From the NCBI GenBank assembly GCA_934668875.1, contig CAKUON010000009.1:1-64000 (forward strand): a stretch of 64,000 nt of DNA. The letters run 5' to 3'. The notes under the pieces are model-generated. The model was not told the origin of the DNA, did no database searches, and was given only the letters and a program-made list of their open reading frames with translations. How positions within the stretch are numbered: the stretch's first letter is position 1; the number at the start of each line of letters is the position of its first letter. Below are positions 51,174-62,130 of this stretch, piece after piece. The stretch is from an uncultured Collinsella sp. (GTDB lineage: Bacteria > Actinomycetota > Coriobacteriia > Coriobacteriales > Coriobacteriaceae). Made by a program: the position numbers and the translations under genes.

Positions 51174-53627
51174 TTACATCAAATCATAGGCATCGACGTC
51201 AACGCTCACGCTCACGCCGCGCACAGAGCCCACCTCTTTGAGGCAGGCGTCGATATCATCAGAGACATGGTACCCCACGGGCGACTTCACAAGCAGATGG
51301 AAGCGGTAACGGTCCTTGGCTCTCTCGATTACACACGAAGCCGGGCCCAGCACCTGTGGCACGGCGCTCCCCGCCCGCAAAAAGTCGGGCGCGGCGGCAT
51401 GCCAGCAGCGCTTAAGAAGCTTTGCAATGCGCCCAATGTAGTCCTGCGCATCGTCTCGGTTCGCCGACCACACCAAGATGTTGACCAGGCGAACAAACGG
51501 CGGGTACAGCGCGTCGCGGCGCTGGTCCAGATCGTAGTCGGTAAAGATCGAACGGTCATGCTCGGCGACGGCGCGAATGACCGGGTCCTCGGGCAGATAG
51601 GTCTGGATGATGACCTCGCCGGGACGATCGCCGCGACCGGCACGGCCGGCGACCTGCTCCAGCAAGTCGTAGGCGCGTTCCCCTGCGCGAAAATCGGGTA
51701 GCTTCAGCGCAAAGTCGGCATTGACCACGCCCACGAGCGTGACCTCGGGAAAATCGAGTCCCTTGGCAATCATCTGGGTACCCAGCAGCACCGCGCAATC
51801 GGCCGCATCGAACTGCTCGAGCAGCTTTTTGTGCGCATCCTTGCCACGCGTGGAATCGGCGTCCATGCGTATGATGGCAACGTCCTCGGGCAGCATCTGA
51901 TGCAGCGCGTCCTCGATCTGCTGCGTACCCAGCCCCATTTTTGCCAGGTAGCGGCTGCCGCATTTGGGACAGCGACTCGTGGGCGCGGGATACGGCTGCA
52001 CGCGCCAGGACGAACCACAGGTGTGGCACTGCAGCGTATGGGTGCGCTCGTGGTACGTAAGCGCCGTGGAGCAGTGGTTGCAGGTGGGCACGCAGCCGCA
52101 TTCGCGGCACATCAAAAACGGCGCAAAGCCGCGGCGGTTGTGCAGCAGGACGGCCTTCTCGCGTCGCTCAACAACGCGTTCCAAGCCTTCCATCAGCGGT
52201 TTTGAGAACATTGAGCGGCTACCGTGCGAGAACTCGCGACGCAGGTCGGCAATACGAACCGTGGGTAGCACAGCATGTCCCGGGCGTTCCGGCATCTCAA
52301 CGCGCGTCCACATGGCACCGCTGTACGTGCCGCGGCGGCAACGGTCGAGCGCTTCGGCAGAAGGCGTGGCCGAGCCCAGCACGAGTGGGCAGCGATAGCG
52401 ACGCGCCATCTCGGCCGCTACCTCGCGCGCATGGTAGCGCGGGCTAGAACCCTGCTTGTAGCTGGTCTCGTGTTCCTCGTCGATGATGATGAGACCGAGG
52501 TCGCTGAGCGGGCAAAAAAGCGCCGAACGGGCTCCCACGACCACGCGCGCGACACCGCTGGCGACCATATCCCACTGGTCCAGGCGCTCGCCAGCAGAAA
52601 GACGCGAATGGAACACAGCGACCGTCTCGCCAAAGCGCGACCGGAAGCGGCCGACGGTCTGGGCCGTCAGCGAGATCTCGGGCACGAGCACGCAGGCCGA
52701 GCGACCGGCCGCAAGTACGCGCTCGATAGCGGAGAGGTAGACCTCGGTTTTGCCGGATCCGGTGACGCCATCGACAAGGACAACGTCGCCGTGTGCATCT
52801 AGGCGGGCGCGCTCGATCTGTGCGAGTGCCTGCTGCTGGCCGTTGGTAAGTGCGACCGGCGCTTTGCCGCTCGCGGAGGACAGCGTAGTTTGCTCGCTGC
52901 AACCGCGCCAAGCACGGCGCTCCTCCACCACCACGACGCCGCGTTTTTCAAGCGCCTTGATGGTCGCCGACATACTGTTGTAGAGCAGGTTGAGGTCGCG
53001 TGTCGTGACCGGTCCGCACTGGAGCGCCTCGATGAGCTGGCGCTGGCGAACGGCGGTCTTGGGCGGCGTATAGTCGAAGCCCTCGGGCGTGAGCATGACC
53101 CAGCGGTTTTGAATAGGCTTGACGGCGGGGCGCTCAACCGACCATGCGCCGTCATCGCCCTTGACCACGCGCGGGCTGCCGCCCGGAGGCAAAAACAGGC
53201 GCAGGCACTCGGAAAGCGTCGCGACGTACTCGCGGCTCATCCAGCGCGCGATGCGGGCAGCCTCGGCGGTAAAGAGCGGCTTGCTGAGGATGGCCTCGAT
53301 GGGCTTTATGCGCGCGGGATCGAGGGCTTTGTTGCCTTGCAGGTCGCCCAGCTCAGGGGCGATGTCGACGATGTAGCCGGCGGCCGCACGGTTGCCAAAA
53401 TGGACCAGGACCGTGGAGCCGATCTGAGCCTCGCCGGCAAGGGATTGCGGAATGCCGTAGGCAAACGGCTCGGATAAAGCGCGCGTAGGGATATCGAGGA
53501 CCACGCTCGCGTAGGCAGCGACGGGCTCGGGTGCGGGCTTGGTCTTGGCCAGCTCGGGCGTGCGAGCTGGCGCTACCGGAGTCTGCTCGGGTTCCGGCGA
53601 ACCAAACAGCGAAAGTTGCTCGGCCAT
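51174..53627 (-). CDS. priA: primosomal helicase PriA
   Basis: This is 817 residues from the ATG at 53627 (AGGGACC just upstream). It has an N-terminal 3'-end-binding domain, Walker A VTGSGKTEVYLS, a DEEH box in IIDEEHETSYKQ, and a zinc-binding block with CRECGCVPTCNHC and CHTCGSSWR plus CPKCG, all typical of PriA. It restarts stalled replication forks. An N-terminal Pro-rich stretch of about 40 residues precedes the conserved part. It lies 18 bp upstream of def. Confidence 0.95.
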   Translation of the reverse strand: MAEQLSLFGSPEPEQTPVAPARTPELAKTKPAPEPVAAYASVVLDIPTRALSEPFAYGIPQSLAGEAQIGSTVLVHFGNRAAAGYIVDIAPELGDLQGNKALDPARIKPIEAILSKPLFTAEAARIARWMSREYVATLSECLRLFLPPGGSPRVVKGDDGAWSVERPAVKPIQNRWVMLTPEGFDYTPPKTAVRQRQLIEALQCGPVTTRDLNLLYNSMSATIKALEKRGVVVVEERRAWRGCSEQTTLSSASGKAPVALTNGQQQALAQIERARLDAHGDVVLVDGVTGSGKTEVYLSAIERVLAAGRSACVLVPEISLTAQTVGRFRSRFGETVAVFHSRLSAGERLDQWDMVASGVARVVVGARSALFCPLSDLGLIIIDEEHETSYKQGSSPRYHAREVAAEMARRYRCPLVLGSATPSAEALDRCRRGTYSGAMWTRVEMPERPGHAVLPTVRIADLRREFSHGSRSMFSKPLMEGLERVVERREKAVLLHNRRGFAPFLMCRECGCVPTCNHCSTALTYHERTHTLQCHTCGSSWRVQPYPAPTSRCPKCGSRYLAKMGLGTQQIEDALHQMLPEDVAIIRMDADSTRGKDAHKKLLEQFDAADCAVLLGTQMIAKGLDFPEVTLVGVVNADFALKLPDFRAGERAYDLLEQVAGRAGRGDRPGEVIIQTYLPEDPVIRAVAEHDRSIFTDYDLDQRRDALYPPFVRLVNILVWSANRDDAQDYIGRIAKLLKRCWHAAAPDFLRAGSAVPQVLGPASCVIERAKDRYRFHLLVKSPVGYHVSDDIDACLKEVGSVRGVSVSVDVDAYDLM

Positions 53628-53666
53628 GGTCCCTATGCCTCCCATCCCATACGTCTATAGAAACAA

Positions 53667-53692
53667 GAGCCCCGCTCGGTTGAACGGGGCTC
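53667..53692 (-). terminator. terminator after gltX
   Basis: GAGCCCCG / CGGGGCTC hairpin with CTTGTTTC after it on the minus strand, between gltX and priA. Confidence 0.75.
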
Positions 53693-53715
53693 GGATACAT
53701 GCGTTTACGCAGCTG

Positions 53716-55191
53716 CTACAGCGCCATCGTGCGGGCGCGGTCGATGCGCGCCAGGCAGTCGTCGCGGCCGATGAGCGCCATGGTCTCGCCCAGCGGAGGG
53801 CTCACCATGTTGCCGCAGACGGCAACGCGCACGGCCTGGAACACCACGCGCTTCTTAAGGTCCATCTGCTCGGGCAGCGGTTCAAGCGCGGCGTCGATGG
53901 CCTCGGCAGTCCACTCGTCCACGCCCTCGAGCGCAGCCTTGGCGGCATCCAGAATGGCACCCATGCCCTCCTTGGCCAGGCCCTTGTTAACGGATTTCTC
54001 GTCATACTCGAGCGTCTCGGCCGTAGCAAAGATGGGAGCGGCGACGGTCACGGCGTCGGCCGGCATCTTGGTGCGCGGCTTGACGATGGCGGCAAGCGCA
54101 TCAATCCAGTCCTCGCCGTACTCGACGTTACCCTCCATGAGGCCTGCCTCGTGCAGCTCGGGGATCATGACCTCGTCGGCAAACTGGGCGTCGGACATGC
54201 CGTTGATGTACTCGGCATTGACCCAGTCGAGCTTCTTGGGGTCGAAGGTCGCGGGGTTCTTGGAGATGCGGTCGAGCGAGAACTTGCTGGCCAGGACATC
54301 GCGCGGAATGATCGTGGTCTCGCCGTCGAGCGACCAGCCGAGCAGCGCCAGGTAGTTGACGAAGGCGTCGGACAGGTAGCCGGCGTCGCGGTACTCCTCC
54401 ACCGAAGTGGCGCCGTGGCGCTTGGAGAGCTTTTTGCCATCGGCCCCCAGGATCATGGAGATGTGGGCGAACGTGGGCACGGGCGCGCCGAGGGCCTCGT
54501 AGACCATGACCTGACGCGGAGTGTTGGACAGGTGGTCGTCGCCGCGGATGACATGGGTGATCTTCATCATGGCGTCGTCGACGACGGTCGCGAAGTTGTA
54601 CGTGGGCGTGCCATCGGAGCGGAAGATGACAAAGTCATCGAGCTCCTTGGCGTCGAAGGTCACCTCGCCGTGGACGGCATCGTGGATGACGACGTCGCCG
54701 CGGTCCTCGGGCACCTTGATGCGCAGAACGTAGGACTCGCCGGCCTCGATGCGGCGGCGGGCCTCCTCGGGATCAAGATCGCGGCAGCGGCGCTGATAGC
54801 CCTGGAAGGGGTCCTTGCGCTCCTGCGCGGCCTTGCGGTCGGCGTCGAGCTGCTCCTTGGTGCAGAAGCACGGATAGGCCTTGCCTTCGTCCCAGAGCTT
54901 CTTGGCGGCCTGCTTATACAGGTCCAAGCGCTCGGTCTGTGCGTAGGGGCCAAAGTCGCCGCCCACCTCGGGACCCTCGTCCCAGTCCAGGCCCAGCCAA
55001 CGCATGGCGCGCAGAATGATCTGCGTGTTCTCGTCGGTGGAACGGGTGGGGTCGGTGTCGTCGATGCGCAGGATGAACGTGCCACCGTTTGCGCGGGCGA
55101 AAGCCCAGTTATAGATAGCGGTGCGGGCGCCGCCGATGTGCAGCTTGCCCGTCGGTGAGGGTGCAAAGCGGACGCGAACGTCTGATGCCAT
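53716..55191 (-). CDS. gltX: glutamyl-tRNA synthetase
   Basis: This is 491 residues from the ATG at 55191, with GAGGAGA about 6 nt upstream; the open frame runs 45 codons further without support. HIGH motif is PSPTGKLHIGGART; KMSKS is KLSKRHG; DDHLSNTPRQVMVYEALG is also typical. It charges tRNA-Glu (or tRNA-Gln in bacteria with the amidotransferase path). Class I, discriminating or not cannot be told by eye. Confidence 0.96.
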   Translation of the reverse strand: MASDVRVRFAPSPTGKLHIGGARTAIYNWAFARANGGTFILRIDDTDPTRSTDENTQIILRAMRWLGLDWDEGPEVGGDFGPYAQTERLDLYKQAAKKLWDEGKAYPCFCTKEQLDADRKAAQERKDPFQGYQRRCRDLDPEEARRRIEAGESYVLRIKVPEDRGDVVIHDAVHGEVTFDAKELDDFVIFRSDGTPTYNFATVVDDAMMKITHVIRGDDHLSNTPRQVMVYEALGAPVPTFAHISMILGADGKKLSKRHGATSVEEYRDAGYLSDAFVNYLALLGWSLDGETTIIPRDVLASKFSLDRISKNPATFDPKKLDWVNAEYINGMSDAQFADEVMIPELHEAGLMEGNVEYGEDWIDALAAIVKPRTKMPADAVTVAAPIFATAETLEYDEKSVNKGLAKEGMGAILDAAKAALEGVDEWTAEAIDAALEPLPEQMDLKKRVVFQAVRVAVCGNMVSPPLGETMALIGRDDCLARIDRARTMAL

Positions 55192-55272
55192 GGAAATCTC
55201 CTCGATTGCAGGATGGATGTCTAACCGCACCAGTATAAAGCAACAAAGCAACCTCCGCACAAAGGGCACCGA

Positions 55273-55368
55273 CCTACTCATTGGGGACAGACTTAAATGA
55301 TCAGTCTTTGGGCAACCTGTCGGCACTTAGGTAAGGCTGATCATTTAAGCCTGTTCCCAATGAGTAGG
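55273..55368. repeat. 32-bp inverted repeat with a GGGGACAG tag
   Basis: Arms at 55273-55304 and 55337-55368 match at 30 of 32 positions; each includes ATTGGGGACAG or the complement. The interior is 32 bp. Similar GGGGAC-tagged palindromes are known next to REP-associated transposases, but none is present here. Confidence 0.85.
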
Positions 55369-55425
55369 TGCGGAAAGGGTGTGAATGTTTGATTTACGCG
55401 CTATGATGTGCCCTTGCATAGAGAG

Positions 55426-55462
55426 CCCGGCGGAATGGTAACGGTCGCCGGGACACGTTTTT
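55426..55462 (+). promoter_or_regulatory. leader hairpin before metK
   Basis: CCCGGCG / CGCCGGG with a 13-nt loop, followed after 5 nt by TTTTT and then directly by the ribosome site. It looks like an attenuator. It does not match the SAM riboswitch consensus known to me, so no ligand is claimed. Confidence 0.5.
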
Positions 55463-55474
55463 GAAAGGACAATC

Positions 55475-56755
<1,281 letters not shown>

Positions 56756-56799
56756 TTAAGAACCATTAAGGTCGCAACAACACACACGCTTTCAAAAAG

Positions 56800-56830
56800 A
56801 AGTACCGCCCCCAGGCGGTACTTCTTTTTT
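56800..56830 (+). terminator. terminator after metK
   Basis: AAGTACCGCC / GGCGGTACTT hairpin with a 4-nt loop, followed by CTTTTTT. Confidence 0.9.
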
Positions 56831-56925
56831 ATTAAACCGGTGGTGGTGATGTTTCGATATGTAACCGTACATCGTCTCCAGCTAATGAATTTTGCCACCT
56901 GGCTGCGCCAACCATGTATCCTAAG

Positions 56926-57044
56926 TTCCGAGGGCTTTGGTATTTGGTCGATCGCGAGTTCCGCACGAGCCGGAGAGCACTTAATGTGCTCTCCGTGCGA
57001 GCAGGACTGTCCGAGCAGGCGACCAAATACCAAAGCCCTCGGAA
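56926..57044. repeat. 25-bp perfect inverted repeat with an inner hairpin
   Basis: Arms at 56926-56950 and 57020-57044 are exact complements (TTCCGAGGGCTTTGGTATTT core). Inside is a second stem, GGAGAGCAC-ttaat-GTGCTCTCC flanked by CGCACG/CGTGCG. It lies 58 bp before the serine dehydratase start. Confidence 0.9.
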
Positions 57045-57102
57045 CGACGGGGCAGAGTATGCCCCGCCCCTCGGGACGACGGGATAGATTAAAGGAGCAG
57101 CC

Positions 57103-58710
57103 ATGGCAGGCAAGCCGCAAACACTAGCTACGACCTCGGCATTCGAGATCTTGGGCCCCGTCATGGTCGGCCCCAGTTCATCGCACACCGCCGGCGCCCT
57201 GCGGTGCGCCCAAGTTGCCGCCAGCCTGCTGGAAGGCCGCATCACCAAGGTTACCTTTGGTCTGTGGAACTCCTTCGCCCACACCTACCGCGGCCACGGC
57301 ACCGACCGTGCGCTCGTCGCGGGCATTCTGGGCCTCGACACCGATGACGAGAACATCAAGCAGGCCTTCGATCTCGCACGCGAGCAGGGCCTCGAATATC
57401 ACTTTGACATTAAGGGCGACGACGCCTCCATCCACCCCAACACCGTGGACATCGACATGCAAGACATTACGGGCGCCACAGCACAGGTTCGCGGCGAGAG
57501 CCTAGGCGGCGGCAAGATGCGCATCAGCCGCATCAACGGCGTCGGCGTCGACATCTCGGGCATGTATTCCACGCTCTTCGTGGCGCACCAGGATGTTCCC
57601 GGCGTGCTCGCCGCGCTCACGAACCTGCTCGCCTACGCGCATGTGAACATCGCCTTCTGCCGTACCTACCGCACCGAGGTGGGCGGCCAGGCCTACTCCG
57701 TGTTTGAAACCGATGGCACCCCCGACGACACCGTCGTCCCCATGCTGCGCAAGCTCGACAATATCGATTACGCCACCTTCATTGAGCTTCCCGGTTCGGC
57801 CTCATCGCTCTCCCCCGGCGTCTCAGCAAAGGAAATCTTCGACGACGGCGAGCAGCTGCTCGATGCGTGCGACGAACTGGGCCTCAACATCGGCGCCGTC
57901 ATGGCCGTGCGCGAGGCACGCCTGACCGGCGAGCAGCATGCCGTCGCTGCCATGCGTCGCGTGCTCGATGTCATGAAAGACGAGACCACGGCTCCCATCG
58001 CCAATCCGCAGCGATCGCTCGGCGGCCTCATCGGCGGTGAGGCAAAACTTGTCGATGCCACCGGCAGCAACGACCTGAGCTCCAACTTAATGGGCGCCGT
58101 CCAGACCGACGCCGTGGCTCGAGCCATGGCCGTGCTCGAGCGCTCAGCCACGATGGGTGTGATCGTCGCTGCCCCCACGGCAGGCTCCGCAGGCGTCGTA
58201 CCCGGCTGCGTGCTGGCGCTCGCCGACCACCTGCAGCTCGACGACGACCAGGTCATGGACGCGCTCTACTGCGCAGCCGCCATCGGCCTCAACCTCACCA
58301 CAAGCGCCTGCGTTGCCGGCGCCGAGGGCGGCTGTCAGGCCGAGGTCGGAAGTGCGGCCGCCATGGCAGCCGCCGCGCTGGTGCAGATGCTCGGCGGCAC
58401 GCCCGAGCAGGCGCTCGACGCCAGTTCCATCGCGCTGAGCAACCTGCTGGGCCTCGTTTGCGACCCCGTCGGTGGCCTCGTGGAGGTGCCCTGCCAAAAC
58501 CGCAACGCCATCGGCGTGGCGGCGGCCTTTAGCTCGGCACAACTCGCCCTCGCCGGCATTAAGAGCCTGGTGCCGTTTGACCAGATGGCGCATGTGATGC
58601 TCTCGGTAGGCCACGCGCTGCCGGCAACCCTGCGCGAGACGGCAAAGGGCGGCATCGCCCAGGCCCCCGCAGCGCTTTCGGCCTGCGCCAAGTGCGGCGT
58701 GTGCGGTTAG
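57103..58710 (+). CDS. sdaA: L-serine dehydratase, iron-sulfur type, single chain
   Basis: This 535-residue enzyme deaminates serine to pyruvate and ammonia. The N-terminal beta domain starts SAFEILGPVMVGPSSSHTAG, followed by an ACT-like segment near 155-195 and the alpha domain with cluster cysteines in CVAGAEGGCQAE, CDPVGGLVEVPCQNRN and the C-terminal CAKCGVCG. The beta and alpha parts are one polypeptide, as in many Actinobacteria and Proteobacteria. AAAGGAGC lies 5-7 nt before the ATG. Confidence 0.95.
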   Translation: MAGKPQTLATTSAFEILGPVMVGPSSSHTAGALRCAQVAASLLEGRITKVTFGLWNSFAHTYRGHGTDRALVAGILGLDTDDENIKQAFDLAREQGLEYHFDIKGDDASIHPNTVDIDMQDITGATAQVRGESLGGGKMRISRINGVGVDISGMYSTLFVAHQDVPGVLAALTNLLAYAHVNIAFCRTYRTEVGGQAYSVFETDGTPDDTVVPMLRKLDNIDYATFIELPGSASSLSPGVSAKEIFDDGEQLLDACDELGLNIGAVMAVREARLTGEQHAVAAMRRVLDVMKDETTAPIANPQRSLGGLIGGEAKLVDATGSNDLSSNLMGAVQTDAVARAMAVLERSATMGVIVAAPTAGSAGVVPGCVLALADHLQLDDDQVMDALYCAAAIGLNLTTSACVAGAEGGCQAEVGSAAAMAAAALVQMLGGTPEQALDASSIALSNLLGLVCDPVGGLVEVPCQNRNAIGVAAAFSSAQLALAGIKSLVPFDQMAHVMLSVGHALPATLRETAKGGIAQAPAALSACAKCGVCG

Positions 58711-58733
58711 GCAAATCGCCTGACAAGCGAGCC

Positions 58734-58758
58734 GGTGGGACATTTGTCCCACCTCTTT
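58734..58758 (+). terminator. terminator after the serine dehydratase
   Basis: GGTGGGAC-ATTT-GTCCCACC hairpin followed by TCTTTT. Confidence 0.85.
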
Positions 58759-58863
58759 TGAATGCCACCGTTTCCATACCACAAACAACTGGGTAATCGC
58801 TATAATGCAAGCCCAGTAAAAACACGATGAGCCACAAGGCGAAATTCGAAGGATATGCATACG

Positions 58864-60579
58864 ATGTCGCAAAACGATCGAACTCAACTGATTCCCGATC
58901 CGCAGCAGCCGAGCAGGCACACCGGCGGCGTTCAGTCGCCGCGTCCTATCGCGCCGAGCCACGGTCAGCAGCGTGGTGCGACAAACACTTCGCAACGCCC
59001 GAACCAGCAACGTCAGCAGCGCCAGGCAAACGGCAATGCGCCCAAGCAGCCCCCCACGCACGCTCGAGGCGATCGCGGCCCCGCACGCAAACCCGCCGAG
59101 AACAATAAGTCGGGCAAAAAGACGACGCTCTTTGTCGTCCTGGGTCTTATCGTCATTGTCTATATCGTAGGCGTCGTAGCATTCTCGCAGGTCGCCTACC
59201 CCAACACCACCATCGCCGGCGTGGATGTCTCGTTCTCTAACGCCTCGTCTGCCGCCACCAAGGTTAACTCGGCATGGAAGCACTACAAGCTCACCGTCAC
59301 GGGCGATGACTTTAGCTGGACCTATCAGCCCGAGTCCGATGAGCCCATCGTCGACGGCGAAGCAGCCGCAAAAGAGATCATTAGCCACAACGAGTCCTTT
59401 ATGTGGCCCGTCCGCCTCGTTGAGTCCTTGGGCGGAAAGACCAACACCACCGTCGCTTCCGACGAGGTCGACTTGGATCAGGATGTCGACCTTTCCATGC
59501 TCTCCGATGCCTTTGATCAAAAGCAGTTTGAGGAGGATCTGGGGGCCGCCATCGACGAGTTCAACGAGGGCCGCTCGGGCACCTTCGAGGCCGCCAGCTC
59601 CTATGATGAGAAGGCCGGCAAGTTCACCGTTGATAAGGCCCGTTCCAACGAGAAGCTCAACCGCGAGCATGTCATCAAATATGCCGAGATTGAGCTCGCG
59701 TCGCTCGCCGAGAACGTCGATATCACCAAGATCGGCAACGACGCCTACGAACCGCTCAACGGCACCCTCACCAACGACCAGATTCAGGCTGCATGCGATG
59801 CCGCCAACAACTTCTTGGGCGTCAACGTGACTCTTAAGCTCAACGGCAATGATGCCGGCAAGGTGGACGGCAGCTCGGTGCTGCAGTGGATCAGCTTTGC
59901 CGATCCGGCCAACCCCACGCTTGATACGTCGCAGATCGGCAGCTGGGCCGCCGAGCTCGCCAACGGCTTTAACACCGTGGGCTCCACCCGCTGGTGGACA
60001 CGCGCCGACGGAAAGGAGTGCGCTGTCGAGGGCGGCGACTTTGGCTGGTCCATCGACAGCGACACGCTCGCCAAGCAGGTCGAGGATGCTATCAATAACA
60101 AGCAGACCGGCGATATCGAGATTTCGTACTCCAAGAAGGCCGACACGTTTACCGCCAAGGGCGAGCCCGATTGGAAGGCCTATATCGACGTCGACCTGTC
60201 CGAGCAGCACGCGCGCTACTACGACGAGAACGGCAATATCGTGTGGGAGGCCAACTTTATTTCCGGCAAACCGGGCGAAGACGCCACCCCGGAGGGCGTA
60301 TGGCAGATCAACAGCAACGACGGCGCAAGCAAGCTCATCGGTGCCAAAGACCCCGAGACCGGAAAGCCCAAATACGAGAGCCCGGTCAGCTATTGGATGC
60401 CGTTTGAGGGCAATATGATCGGCTTCCACGACGCCACCTGGCAAAACGACAAGAGCTTCGACAATGCCGAGTCCTATAAGTGGTGCGGAAGCCACGGCTG
60501 CATCAACCTGCGCCTGGCCGATGCCAAGGCGCTCCACGACTGCATTAGCGTGGGCCTGTGCGTGGTCGTGCACTCGTAG
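58864..60579 (+). CDS. L,D-transpeptidase (YkuD) with membrane anchor
   Basis: This is 571 residues from the ATG at 58864, preferred because GAAGG lies about 9 nt upstream. A Gln/Pro-rich cytoplasmic N-terminus (about 1-80) precedes one membrane segment (about 87-108, TTLFVVLGLIVIVYIVGVVAF), then an extracellular part with a PG_binding_4-type domain pair and the YkuD domain at the C-terminus. The catalytic motif is HDATWQ ... SHGCINLRLADAKAL with Cys in SHGC. It forms 3-3 peptidoglycan cross-links, or attaches proteins to peptidoglycan. A -10-like TATAAT lies at 58801. Confidence 0.93.
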   Translation: MSQNDRTQLIPDPQQPSRHTGGVQSPRPIAPSHGQQRGATNTSQRPNQQRQQRQANGNAPKQPPTHARGDRGPARKPAENNKSGKKTTLFVVLGLIVIVYIVGVVAFSQVAYPNTTIAGVDVSFSNASSAATKVNSAWKHYKLTVTGDDFSWTYQPESDEPIVDGEAAAKEIISHNESFMWPVRLVESLGGKTNTTVASDEVDLDQDVDLSMLSDAFDQKQFEEDLGAAIDEFNEGRSGTFEAASSYDEKAGKFTVDKARSNEKLNREHVIKYAEIELASLAENVDITKIGNDAYEPLNGTLTNDQIQAACDAANNFLGVNVTLKLNGNDAGKVDGSSVLQWISFADPANPTLDTSQIGSWAAELANGFNTVGSTRWWTRADGKECAVEGGDFGWSIDSDTLAKQVEDAINNKQTGDIEISYSKKADTFTAKGEPDWKAYIDVDLSEQHARYYDENGNIVWEANFISGKPGEDATPEGVWQINSNDGASKLIGAKDPETGKPKYESPVSYWMPFEGNMIGFHDATWQNDKSFDNAESYKWCGSHGCINLRLADAKALHDCISVGLCVVVHS

Positions 60580-60644
60580 GGAATCACGCCTTCACACAAC
60601 GGGGAGCTGACGCTCAAATATAACAGTTCCGAAAGATACCGCCC

Positions 60645-60674
60645 TATGCGCCCGTCTCTCGCGACGGGCGCATA
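60645..60674. terminator. hairpin before the efflux operon
   Basis: TATGCGCCCGTC / GACGGGCGCATA (12 bp) with a 6-nt loop, 35 nt before the adaptor gene. It lacks a T-run, so terminator or leader hairpin. Confidence 0.6.
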
Positions 60675-60708
60675 TACTTATCGAGGAACTTTCTATAAAG
60701 GAGACGCC

Positions 60709-62130
60709 ATGTCGAATGTCCCCAACATCACCCAGGGACCGAATGATGCCGAGCGAGCGCCCGAGGGCGCCACCGAAACGCTTCCCCTCATAACAAACGC
60801 GCAAGCCGCACAGCAAAACGGCGGCACAAGCGATACAACCGAGATTTCTGACGAAGAGGCCTACGCCAAGCTCAAGGCGAAGCGTGCTGAGCGTCGGCGC
60901 AAAAAGCTCATCCGGCGCGGCATTGCGGCAGGCGTCGTGGCCGCCATTGTGCTCATCGCCGTTGTCGTGACCGTGGTCATAAACGCGCAGCCCGCAGGTA
61001 CCAACGGGCCGGTGACCGACATGGTCACCGAGGGCACGTTTACGACCACCGTCGAGGCAAAAGGCCAGCTCAAGCCTATCTCGGCTTCGGTGGTCTCCCC
61101 TTCTGTCGACGGCACGGTGGCATCAATCAACGTGCAAACCGGCCAGTCCGTCAACGAGGGCGACGTGCTCATGACCATTAAAAACGACGAGCTCGATCGC
61201 AACGTCGCCGAGGCGCAGCGCGCGGTGGCAGCGGCACAGGAAGACCTCGCCAACGCACAGAAAGCGGTAGCAGCCGCCCAAGCCGCTCCGGCGACTGACA
61301 CAGATGCGGCAAGCGCGAGTGGCGCCAGCGGCACCGCCGACACGAGTGCCGTCTCGAGCGCCCAACGCAACCTAGCCTCGGCCCAGGCGACCCTGGACCA
61401 AGCCAACGCCAAAGCCGCCGAACGCACCGTGACCGCGCCCAGCTCGGGCAGCATCGTCGAGCTCAATGCCAAGGTCGGCGCCACGGTGACAGGCGGCATG
61501 ATTATGGGCGAAGGCGATACGAGCGGCGGCAAGCAGTGCATGCAGATCGCCGACCTATCCAAGATGAAGGTCACCGTTCAGGTGGGTGAAAAGGATATCG
61601 CTAAGATCGCCGTGGGCCAGAGCGCCAACGTTACCTATCCGGCCTTTCCCGATATCGTGAGCCAGGGAACGGTCACGACAATCGCTTCGGTCGCGAACTC
61701 CGATTCCACCTACGGCGGTGGTGGCAGCGTGACCTTTAACGTCGACATCCTCATCGAGACGCCCGATGCGCGCCTGAAGCCAGGTATGACGGCCGAGGTC
61801 TCGGTGGTAACCGAGCAGCTCGACGACGTGGTGATGGTGCCCACGATGGCCCTCATGACCGAGGATGGCGAGCACTTTTACGTCAACGTAGCGACCGATG
61901 GCGAAGGCAAGGAGACGCGTCGCGTTAAGGTGACCGTCGTGACGCAAAACGACAACGAGGCAGTGGTCGGTAAAACGCAGGTCAAGCGAGACGACCAGGG
62001 CAACGAGATCAACCCGGACGTGCCTACAACTAAGCTACGCGACGGCGACGCCCTCGTCATGGACACCAGCGCGGGCATGACGGCCGACGGCGGCGACTCC
62101 GGCAGAATGTCTGCCGACGAGGGCCTGTAA
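60709..62130 (+). CDS. MacA-like periplasmic-adaptor type protein
   Basis: This is 473 residues from the ATG at 60709 (AAAGGAG about 5 nt upstream). A cytoplasmic N-terminus of about 75 residues precedes one membrane helix (IAAGVVAAIVLIAVVVTVV), then a biotinyl-lipoyl-like hairpin (VSPSVDGTVASINVQTGQSV), an Ala-rich coiled coil (about 165-230) and beta-barrel domains. It is the HlyD/MacA-type adaptor for an ABC exporter. The stop overlaps the ATPase start (TAATG). Confidence 0.9.
   Translation: MSNVPNITQGPNDAERAPEGATETLPLITNAQAAQQNGGTSDTTEISDEEAYAKLKAKRAERRRKKLIRRGIAAGVVAAIVLIAVVVTVVINAQPAGTNGPVTDMVTEGTFTTTVEAKGQLKPISASVVSPSVDGTVASINVQTGQSVNEGDVLMTIKNDELDRNVAEAQRAVAAAQEDLANAQKAVAAAQAAPATDTDAASASGASGTADTSAVSSAQRNLASAQATLDQANAKAAERTVTAPSSGSIVELNAKVGATVTGGMIMGEGDTSGGKQCMQIADLSKMKVTVQVGEKDIAKIAVGQSANVTYPAFPDIVSQGTVTTIASVANSDSTYGGGGSVTFNVDILIETPDARLKPGMTAEVSVVTEQLDDVVMVPTMALMTEDGEHFYVNVATDGEGKETRRVKVTVVTQNDNEAVVGKTQVKRDDQGNEINPDVPTTKLRDGDALVMDTSAGMTADGGDSGRMSADEGL

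Larger units (their letters stand above)
55192..55474. other. divergent region between gltX and metK
   Basis: It contains the inverted repeat at 55273-55368 and the metK leader with a -10-like TATGAT (55402-55407). No gene is seen. Confidence 0.6.
56756..57102. other. intergenic region metK to serine dehydratase
   Basis: This 347-bp region has a terminator (56800-56830) and the nested palindrome at 56926-57044. No gene is seen. Confidence 0.6.

Noticed and set aside
56926..57044. Possible glycine-type riboswitch before the serine dehydratase because of GGAGAGCAC
   Set aside because: The motif is half of a perfect hairpin; the rest of the aptamer consensus is absent.
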